From Clostridia bacterium (lineage in GTDB: Bacteria; Bacillota; Clostridia; Oscillospirales; CAG-272): 12,020 nt of DNA. Of the stretch, positions 6,605 through 12,020 are shown in pieces; within the stretch, counting starts at the first letter, position 1, and each line of letters starts with the position of its first letter. The position numbers and the translations under genes were made by a program. The notes beneath the pieces are model-generated. The model worked only from the letters and a program-made list of their open reading frames with translations. It was not told the origin of the DNA and ran no database searches. Location: contig JAFQNZ010000277.1 of NCBI GenBank assembly GCA_017395715.1, positions 1 through 12,020 on the forward strand, given 5' to 3'.

Positions 6605-7161
6605 AGCAAAACTCCTTTCTCGGTGAGGTGCGCGGCAAGCTTCCCACGAGTGCGCATCAGCGTTGTTTTCACGCGGCTTTCTTTCATGCCGAAGGTTTCG
6701 GAAAGCGCGGCGATGGAATCGCAGTGGAAATAACGGCAGATGAAAAGACGCCTCTCAGTTTCGGGCAGCTTTCTTAAAAATGCCGAAATGATCGTGGCAA
6801 GCTGATCGTCGGTGATGCTGTCTTCCATTGAAAATGAGGCGGGAATACATTCGGAAAGCTCGTCAAACGAGAGACTTGCCTCGCCGCCGCCGCGTTTGTC
6901 GGCTTTTTGTGCGCGCTTGGCTTTGATGGCGAGATGGCGGATGATCTTGCCAAGATAAGTCGAAAGCGTTTTGGGATTATGGGGCGGAATGCTGTTCCAA
7001 GCGGCAAGGTAGGTGCTGTTTTCGCATTCCTCGGCATCCTCACGGGTGGGAAGAATGTTCTCAGCCACCGAAAGCAGATAACGGCTGTATTTGATTTTGG
7101 TCTGGCGGATAGCTTCTTCGTTTCTTTCAAAATAAAGCGCTACAATCTGTTCGTCTGTCAT
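6601..7161 (-). CDS. ECF-type RNA polymerase sigma factor (sigma-70 family)
   Basis: 186 residues, normal ECF length. Sigma region 2 spans about 5-85, with EDAEECENSTYLAAWNSIPP (41-60) as the conserved core-binding/-10 helix region and TYLGKIIRHLAI following. Region 4 spans about 122-178: LPETERRLFICRYF (132-145), then the helix-turn-helix SIAALSETFGMKESRVKTTL that contacts the -35 element, and MRTRGKL. A short variable linker (about 86-115) separates them. The gene lies first in a three-gene operon and overlaps the next gene by four bases. The start at 7161 is preceded by AAAGGAGGT at 7 bases. It presumably directs a set of envelope-response promoters, released when the anti-sigma factor senses its signal. 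Confidence 0.93.
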   Translation of the reverse strand: MTDEQIVALYFERNEEAIRQTKIKYSRYLLSVAENILPTREDAEECENSTYLAAWNSIPPHNPKTLSTYLGKIIRHLAIKAKRAQKADKRGGGEASLSFDELSECIPASFSMEDSITDDQLATIISAFLRKLPETERRLFICRYFHCDSIAALSETFGMKESRVKTTLMRTRGKLAAHLTEKGVLL

Positions 7162-7228
7162 GCCGTTTACCTCCTTTCACCTATATACACCCTTTTTTTT
7201 GCATTTGGTCACAAGATTTGTTAAATTT

Positions 7229-7257
7229 ATTATAAAAAATTTTTTGCGAAATGTCAA
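7229..7257 (-). promoter_or_regulatory. Perfect consensus housekeeping promoter of the sigma operon
   Basis: Minus strand: TTGACA (complement of 7252-7257), exactly 17 bases, TATAAT (complement of 7229-7234). The spacer contains AAAAAATTTTTT, which should bend or stiffen the DNA. The transcript has a leader of about 60 bases before the start codon at 7161, including an A-rich run and the strong ribosome binding site. No second, ECF-style promoter (AAC/CGT-type) was recognised, so autoregulation is not evident. Confidence 0.85.
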
Positions 7258-7305
7258 ATGGCAGAAGAAAAGCGATGAATTGATTGCTTGCAAAGGCGAT
7301 TATTT

Positions 7306-7399
7306 GTAGGGACAGGCGTACTCGACTGTCCGGATATGACCAATTATTGTAAAAATACACTTGAATGTCAAACGGACAGTCGAGGACGCCTGTCCCTAC
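7306..7399. repeat. Palindromic intergenic repeat with 27-bp arms
   Basis: The left arm (7306-7332, starting GTAGGGACAGGCG and ending CTGTCCG) and the right arm (7373-7399) are inverted copies matching at 26 of 27 positions, around a 40-base AT-rich centre. The outer flanks carry a weaker match (GCGATTA on the left, TAATCAC on the right). There is no ORF, no T-run terminator and no obvious target duplication. Similar GGGACAGGCG... palindromes recur between genes in Oscillospiraceae genomes (from memory), so this is probably a dispersed repeat or small MITE. It occupies most of the 247-base gap between the sigma promoter and the GH20 terminator; the rest (7400-7465) shows nothing further. Confidence 0.85.
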
Positions 7400-7465
7400 C
7401 GCGGAGTAATCACTTTGCTAAACTGGGCAGGGGAGAGCGTGTACAATATCAAATTCAATCGAATC

Positions 7466-7496
7466 AAAAAAGGAGCCTCATACGAAGCTCCTTTTT
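7466..7496 (-). terminator. Intrinsic terminator of the GH20 gene
   Basis: Stem AAAAAGGAGCCTC / GAAGCTCCTTTTT around loop ATAC, with one imperfect pair. On the minus strand it ends in a run of T (complement of 7466-7470), 13 bases past the stop codon at 7509. Nearly the same stem as the terminator at 3785-3812. Confidence 0.88.
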
Positions 7497-7508
7497 GCGA
7501 ATCGGTAT

Positions 7509-9149
7509 TTATTTTCCCTTTTCAAGCAATTTGTCTGCCATTGCCCAGAGTTTTTCGGTGGCTTCTTTGAACTTGGTCGTGCTGACCGAGCCGTTCACGT
7601 TCCAAAGACGCTCAGAAAGTGCGATCAGATTTTCCTTAACGGGGATGATGTCCTCATCATAGGTGCATTCCCACGCGCAGAGTGTACCGCCGATGACTTG
7701 GTCGGTGGGTTTCACCACGATCGGCTTTTCGTAAGCCGCCGATGCGCTCCACCAGTTGCGCCATGTGTAAGGATTCCAGCGGAGAATATCCTCGGGCTGC
7801 CATCTGCCGCCTGCCACGCCGGAGTGCGTGGGCGGAACAATGTAAAGGGGAAGCCAAGAGGAGTTGGTGACTGTGAAGCCTTCGGCGATCAAGTCATTGG
7901 GGAGGTGGTACAGGGATTCCCAAGCGGTGACCACAATATCTCTTGAAATGGTTTCCGCACCTTCTTTTGGGAAGCCTTCCCACACCACAGGGGTCTTGCC
8001 CATGGCAAGGATCATATCGGTGATATCCTTCACAAAGCGGGTATAAAGCGCCTTGGTGCTTGCAAGACCGTTTGCTTCCATGAATGCTTTGCAGTCTTTG
8101 CAGTTGTTGCAGGTGTCATGCTTGGCTTCGTCACCACCTACGTGGATGTAACGGGAGTTCGGGAACATTTCGATCAGCTCTTGGAAAAGAGATTTCAGGC
8201 TGTCCATCACGCCGTTCTTACCGATGCAGATGACGTTGCCGTCGCAGCTTTTACCGCTTTCGGCTTTGTGCATAAACTTAATCGGGTATGCAGAGCTGAA
8301 GGGCTGCGCGTGACCGGGCAGGTCGATTTCGGGAATGATCTCCACGTTGCGCTCAAGGGCGAACTTGTTGATGTCAGCAATCTCCTCTTTGGTATAGCTT
8401 CTGTTTTTGGTAGAAAGCTTGGGAAGAACATCGCTCGGCAGGGTGTAGCTTTCCTTGTCGGTAAGGTGCAGATGAATGAATTTGATTTTGTAAAGGTAGC
8501 AAAGCTCAATGTAATCCTTGACTTGATTGACAGTGTGCCATTCTCTGGCAAGGTCAACCATCAAAGCGCGGTAAGAAGCATCGGGCTTGTCGGCAATGGT
8601 ATAGGCAGGCACGATGAGCTTGCCGTTTTGCATGGTAAGGATCTGATGCAGGGTGGCAAGCGCGTAAGTGATGCCGTCGGCATCGGATGCCGAAACGAAA
8701 ATGCCTTGTCTTACGCAAGTGATTTGATATTCGCTTGCGGTAAGGGCGGTATTTTTCACAAGCGTGATGCCGCCTTCTTCTTTGGCAAGCGTAACACCGT
8801 TCAATTTAGCGGTGTAGTCAATGAAGGTATTGAGATAGGTAGCGAAGGATTCTTCGGCTGTATAAACAGCAGGTTTGATCTCATAGACGACGTAGTTTTG
8901 GGTTTCACCTTCTACGCTGAGAGATTTGGGAGCGGGAAGGAGATCGATCAAAGGTTCGGTGCTGTACATTTTCGGGCCCTCACTTGTTGTTATAATTGTA
9001 GTGGTTGTGGGTGCGGTTGTCGTGGTAGCTGCGGTTGTGGATGCCGTCGTTTCTGCCGGTGTTTCTCCGCAGGCACTTAGCATCCAAACGAGTGACAGCA
9101 ACATGACAAAACAGAAAAACAAGGGAAAGATTCTTTGGCGTTTAGACAT
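7509..9149 (-). CDS. GH20 beta-N-acetylhexosaminidase, lipoprotein
   Basis: 546 residues. Signal peptide with lipobox LSAC (C27), then a Thr/Ala-rich linker (31-56), so the enzyme is tethered outside the membrane. Residues about 65-185 form the alpha/beta domain that precedes the catalytic barrel in this family. The GH20 barrel starts at YRALMVDLAREW (193-204, substrate-binding R202). It continues with HLHLTDKESY (226-235), EIDLPGHA (274-281) and HVGGDEA (336-342), where D340 and E341 are the substrate-assisted catalytic pair. VVWEGF (388-393) and GGTLCAWE supply barrel tryptophans. It should release terminal beta-linked GlcNAc or GalNAc from glycans or cell-wall fragments. A Cys cluster CNNCKDC (347-353) follows the catalytic pair and could bind metal or form disulfides. 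ATG at 9149 has AAAGGAG about 7 bases upstream. It is a single-gene unit with its own promoter and terminator, divergent from the F5/8 type C genes. Confidence 0.94.
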   Translation of the reverse strand: MSKRQRIFPLFFCFVMLLSLVWMLSACGETPAETTASTTAATTTTAPTTTTIITTSEGPKMYSTEPLIDLLPAPKSLSVEGETQNYVVYEIKPAVYTAEESFATYLNTFIDYTAKLNGVTLAKEEGGITLVKNTALTASEYQITCVRQGIFVSASDADGITYALATLHQILTMQNGKLIVPAYTIADKPDASYRALMVDLAREWHTVNQVKDYIELCYLYKIKFIHLHLTDKESYTLPSDVLPKLSTKNRSYTKEEIADINKFALERNVEIIPEIDLPGHAQPFSSAYPIKFMHKAESGKSCDGNVICIGKNGVMDSLKSLFQELIEMFPNSRYIHVGGDEAKHDTCNNCKDCKAFMEANGLASTKALYTRFVKDITDMILAMGKTPVVWEGFPKEGAETISRDIVVTAWESLYHLPNDLIAEGFTVTNSSWLPLYIVPPTHSGVAGGRWQPEDILRWNPYTWRNWWSASAAYEKPIVVKPTDQVIGGTLCAWECTYDEDIIPVKENLIALSERLWNVNGSVSTTKFKEATEKLWAMADKLLEKGK

Positions 9150-9183
9150 AAGCTACTCCTTTGACAGGATTTTTCTATCTCAT

Positions 9184-9211
9184 ATTGTAACACAGTTTTA
9201 AAAAAACGCAA
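9184..9211 (-). promoter_or_regulatory. Probable promoter of the GH20 gene
   Basis: Minus strand: TTGCGT (-35, complement of 9206-9211), 16-base spacer, TACAAT (-10, complement of 9184-9189), about 35 bases before the start codon at 9149. The match is moderate. It faces away from the plus-strand promoter at 9286-9313, so the 208-base gap between the two genes is a divergent control region. Confidence 0.6.
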
Positions 9212-9285
9212 GAGCCATGACCGAAAATATTTTTTAACTTTTTCGGGATGCGATTGCGTTTTTCTGCTTTTCTCCACCGCTTGTG

Positions 9286-9313
9286 TTGACAAACCGAAAA
9301 AATTTGATACAAT
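9286..9313 (+). promoter_or_regulatory. Sigma-A-type promoter for the discoidin-domain genes
   Basis: TTGACA (9286-9291), 16-base spacer, TACAAT (9308-9313), 44 bases before the ATG at 9358. GGAAAGGTG at 9339-9347 is the ribosome binding site, about 10 bases from the ATG. Confidence 0.75.
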
Positions 9314-9357
9314 CAAAGAGAGGACAAAAATATCAATAGGAAAGGTGATACAGTCAA

Positions 9358-10539
9358 ATGAAAAAAACCATTTACATTGTGATCTTGTCCGTGGCGCTCA
9401 TGGCTCTGATCGCGGTGTCCTCGTGGCTTTTGATGAAGAAAGAAAGTCCTTCTGCCATCATTCCTTCTGCCGACACAGCAGGGGCGGAATCAGCTGCGAC
9501 GGCACGCCCGCTTGACACAAAAGCCCCCGCCTTGGGCAGAACCGAGCAGAAAACGCTCGAAGGGCAGAGTGCGCTGCTTGCGGCTCTGACAGAGGGGAAG
9601 GATTCCGAAAAGGCGCTTACCGATCTTTCGGCATTCACCGCAAAGCTTTACGGTCTTGTTGATCTTGATTTTGTTTTGCTCTTTAAGGCAAGCGGCAACG
9701 AAGCATCGCTTTCGTTTGCGGGCTCGATCAACAATACGGTAAGCGGCAAGTTTTCAGCGACCGAAACCCATCTGACGATTGGCGATAAGAACTATTTATA
9801 TGCCTTTTTCAATTCGTATCTCCTCTTGCAGAGCGAATACGGTATGCACATTCTGTATCCCGCTGACTCGGATGTGGCGTTTGAAGCGGCGTATGCACTT
9901 CTTCACGCGACCAAGGGTAAGACAAACGGCACATCGCTTACCGTTAAGGATGGCAAGATCACGCTTGAATTGCCCGACTATTCGGCAAGTGATGCGGCTT
10001 TTGTTTTTGATAAAAACACGCTTGTGGTGTCAAAACCCAACGGTGAAAACCTAGCGGTCAACAAAAAAGCAACGGCTTCCTCTGTGGAAGGCGCTGTCAA
10101 CGCTCTTGCGAATGTCAATGACGGCAACGCATCGACCCGTTGGTCGAGTACCTATCAGAACAATCAGTGGTTGAAAATCGATTTCGGCTCTGTGAAGTCG
10201 GTGGGTGCTGTACGTATTGATTGGGAAACGGCGGCACCGAAGGATTTTGAGATCTGCCTTTCGGAAGACGGCACGAATTGGACTACCGTTTACACCGAGA
10301 CCGACAACAAGATTCAAGACGGCTGGGGCGAATACTTCTTTGACGCTACCGAAGGGCAATATTTGCAGGTGAAATGCGGCAAGAGGCTCACGACCTACGG
10401 CGTTTCGATCTACGAGATCGAAGCGTATGAGAGTTATGTTCTGCCGAAATCCTATACTTACGGCATCCAAAACGGTGAGGTTTTCCTTTCGGACGGCGTG
10501 AACACCTATTATTTTGAAAGTGAGGTGCTTGCCAAATGA
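9358..10539 (+). CDS. Membrane-anchored protein with F5/8 type C (discoidin) domain
   Basis: 393 residues. One N-terminal membrane helix (about 5-26, no lipobox) is followed by an Ala/Thr/Pro-rich linker (30-60). Residues about 62-228 form a region I do not recognise, rich in short beta-like stretches. A discoidin/F5-8 type C domain runs from about 231 to 357: it opens NLAVNKKATASS, has VNDGNASTRWSS (253-264) and WLKIDFGSVKSVGAVRI (271-287), and ends VSIYEIEAY (349-357). Such domains (CBM32-like) usually bind galactose- or GlcNAc-type sugars on surfaces. No catalytic motif was seen, so it is probably a binding or scaffolding protein facing outward. Its stop codon overlaps the next start by four bases (ATGA at 10536), so both are made from one transcript. 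Divergence from the GH20 gene suggests shared glycan-related work, but that is inference. Confidence 0.82.
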   Translation: MKKTIYIVILSVALMALIAVSSWLLMKKESPSAIIPSADTAGAESAATARPLDTKAPALGRTEQKTLEGQSALLAALTEGKDSEKALTDLSAFTAKLYGLVDLDFVLLFKASGNEASLSFAGSINNTVSGKFSATETHLTIGDKNYLYAFFNSYLLLQSEYGMHILYPADSDVAFEAAYALLHATKGKTNGTSLTVKDGKITLELPDYSASDAAFVFDKNTLVVSKPNGENLAVNKKATASSVEGAVNALANVNDGNASTRWSSTYQNNQWLKIDFGSVKSVGAVRIDWETAAPKDFEICLSEDGTNWTTVYTETDNKIQDGWGEYFFDATEGQYLQVKCGKRLTTYGVSIYEIEAYESYVLPKSYTYGIQNGEVFLSDGVNTYYFESEVLAK

Positions 10540-12020
10540 AGATGAAATTCGTCTGTAAGCTCTCGTTACTTGTTTTACTTCTTTTATTGACGATGCTTGC
10601 CTGTGCTTCTTGCAGCTGCGGGGAGAATCCCCTTGAGACAACCAAACCCTCAGACAGCGAAACCACACCCACAACCACAACGACGAAAGGAACAACCGTG
10701 ACAACACCTACCACCACAAAACCGGATTTTATAAACAATAATCCCGAAACGATTCCCACCAATCGGTTCAGCATTTCGGTGGGCGAGAAAAAGGCACTCA
10801 CCCTTTCTGCTGACGGCAAGGTGGAGTTTTTCTCCCTGACACCTGCTGTTCTTGCTGTGGGCGATACAACTTTTAACAAGGATACCAAAGAGAACACGGC
10901 TCAAGCGGTGGGTCTTGCCTACGGCGAAGCGCTTGTGCTTGCCGTGAAGCGTGATGATTACAGCTCGGCTTTGATCAAGGTGACAGTGCGTAAAACGCTT
11001 GCCGAAGGCGAAACCGCAAACCGTTCGCTTGAAGCTGTTTTGACATCGAATCCCAACAATTCTCCTGCCAATGAAACGGCAGCGAATCTCGGTGACGGAA
11101 AAAATACAACAAAATGGCTGATTTACGGTAGTACCGCCACTGTGACTGCCGATCTTGGTATGCCTGTGGAGATCAGCTCCTTCAGCTTGACCTCAGCCAA
11201 CGACGATGCGGGCAGAGACCCCAAGAATTTTGAACTTCTTGGATCACAAGACGGAGAAGCGTGGGAGGTTCTGTTTGCTTTTGAAAACGAACGCTTTGCC
11301 AAACGCCATGAGACCAAGACGTACGAACTTGAAAAAACCGGCGAATACCGTTACTATAGGCTTGCTATTTCGGCAAACCGCGGTGACGGTATGGTCCAGC
11401 TTGCCGAATGGGGTCTCATTGAAGTGGGCAAGGCAAGCGGCGAGCCTGCCCAAGCACCTGTGAAAACTCCGATCCCCTCGGATGTAACCGATATTGCCAT
11501 CGATCAGGATCGACTGATTCTTGCCGAAGGCGGTAGATTTACGTTGAGTGCCAAGGCAAACGGCGCGAAATCTCCGATTTATTTTGTGTCCTCCGATCCT
11601 GCTCTTGTGATCGAGGGTCTTTCCTACAACGAAACAGACGGCACGTCCACTGTGCTTGTGAAGGGTGCTGGCGGCGCAAAGGGTCAGCTTGTTGCCTTCA
11701 GTGCCGAGGGTTTTCGCTATGATGTACTCGATTTCTCTGTCATTGCCGAAGGCGCTTGCGAGAATGTGACTGCCTATTTTGAAGTAAAAGGCGTAAACGG
11801 TGATGAAACTGTGCCGGTCAAGCCCTTCTTTGACGATGTACGAAATACTGTTAAAAAGATCAATCTGAACAGCTTTGACATTCTCTTATCCACCGAAAAC
11901 AAGACAGTTCTTGTGAACCGCTACGCCATTGTGGGCGGCAAGGAGCTTGCCGAAGCACCGACTGCTTGGAAGTTCTACGGCTCAAACGACGGAAAAACTT
12001 GGACACTGCTTGACGAAAGA
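10536..12020 (+). CDS. Large multi-domain lipoprotein with Ig-like and F5/8 type C modules (3' end outside window)
   Basis: 495 codons without a stop, open at the right edge. The signal peptide has a hydrophobic core at 9-21 and a Cys-rich end (MLACASCSC; C23 is the likeliest lipidation site though its lipobox is weak), followed by a Thr-rich linker (34-62). Modules by eye: an Ig-like/BIG2-type segment (about 77-152), a discoidin-like domain (about 165-297; LGDGKNTTKWLIYGS, TSANDDAGRDPKNFELLGSQ, EYRYYRLAISANRG), a second Ig-like segment (about 317-404; ILAEGGRFTLSAK, YFVSSDPALV), then the start of a second discoidin-like domain (about 408 on; AWKFYGSNDGKTWTLLDE). It looks like a glycan-binding surface protein; a catalytic domain might lie beyond the edge. 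Start: ATG at 10536 overlaps the previous stop, with GAGGTG upstream; ATG at 10542 in frame is an alternative. Confidence 0.85.
   Translation, partial: MKMKFVCKLSLLVLLLLLTMLACASCSCGENPLETTKPSDSETTPTTTTTKGTTVTTPTTTKPDFINNNPETIPTNRFSISVGEKKALTLSADGKVEFFSLTPAVLAVGDTTFNKDTKENTAQAVGLAYGEALVLAVKRDDYSSALIKVTVRKTLAEGETANRSLEAVLTSNPNNSPANETAANLGDGKNTTKWLIYGSTATVTADLGMPVEISSFSLTSANDDAGRDPKNFELLGSQDGEAWEVLFAFENERFAKRHETKTYELEKTGEYRYYRLAISANRGDGMVQLAEWGLIEVGKASGEPAQAPVKTPIPSDVTDIAIDQDRLILAEGGRFTLSAKANGAKSPIYFVSSDPALVIEGLSYNETDGTSTVLVKGAGGAKGQLVAFSAEGFRYDVLDFSVIAEGACENVTAYFEVKGVNGDETVPVKPFFDDVRNTVKKINLNSFDILLSTENKTVLVNRYAIVGGKELAEAPTAWKFYGSNDGKTWTLLDER

Noticed and set aside
7162..7228. ECF-type autoregulatory promoter before the sigma gene
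   Set aside because: No convincing paired -35/-10 of ECF type was found; the perfect housekeeping promoter explains transcription.
7288..7662. 124-codon plus-strand ORF
   Set aside because: It covers the palindromic repeat, a terminator and the antisense of the GH20 3' end; no coding signal.
8118..9080. 320-codon plus-strand ORF ending in a Cys/Gly-rich tail
   Set aside because: Antisense to GH20; the Cys/Gly-rich tail is just the reverse complement of the Thr-rich linker codons.
10388..10904. Minus-strand ORFs across the start of the large lipoprotein gene
   Set aside because: The plus strand encodes a continuous signal peptide, Thr-rich linker and modules through the window edge; the minus-strand frames are shadows.

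Overview
The window looks like chromosome from an anaerobic, low-to-mid GC Gram-positive bacterium of class Clostridia, probably a gut Oscillospiraceae/Ruminococcaceae-type organism. This is inferred from four things: a SCIFF ranthipeptide locus, which is close to a signature of Clostridia; strong AGGAGG-type ribosome binding sites before almost every gene; lipoproteins whose lipobox is followed by a Thr-rich linker; and short palindromic intergenic repeats of the kind common in that group. No rRNA, tRNA, CRISPR array or full insertion sequence was seen.

Layout. (1) 1-1406, minus strand: the SCIFF locus. A consensus promoter drives a 48-residue six-cysteine precursor peptide (scfA), then a perfect hairpin, then the radical SAM/SPASM maturase (scfB), which runs off the left edge. 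(2) 1484-1740: a 257-bp non-coding element bounded by 23-bp imperfect inverted repeats and a possible 5-bp direct repeat, resembling a MITE. (3) 1751-3720, minus strand: a three-gene operon encoding a membrane DUF218/YdcF protein, an ECF-transporter S component and a uridine-kinase-like P-loop kinase, with a good promoter ahead. (4) 3785-7257, minus strand: an ECF-type sigma factor, a translationally coupled membrane protein that is probably its anti-sigma factor, and a lipoprotein whose extracytoplasmic part is a paralogue of the anti-sigma factor's sensor part. The operon has a perfect TTGACA-17-TATAAT promoter and a hairpin terminator. (5) 7306-7399: a 27-bp-armed palindromic repeat. (6) 7466-9211, minus strand: a GH20 beta-N-acetylhexosaminidase lipoprotein with its own promoter and terminator. 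(7) 9286-12020, plus strand, divergent from GH20: a membrane-anchored protein with a discoidin (F5/8 type C) domain, overlapping by four bases a large multi-domain lipoprotein (Ig-like and discoidin modules) that runs off the right edge.

Functional picture. The right half is surface glycan handling: an N-acetylhexosaminidase beside proteins carrying glycan-binding-type modules, all tethered to the membrane. The middle is an envelope-signalling operon of a kind I do not recognise as a named system: the putative anti-sigma sensor domain has been duplicated as a free-standing lipoprotein. The left part combines a conserved peptide-modification locus with a possible vitamin or nucleoside uptake-and-phosphorylation pair. 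The least explained items are the paralogous sensor pair, a Gly in the SCIFF peptide where I expect the thioether acceptor Thr, and the kinase/ECF pairing.
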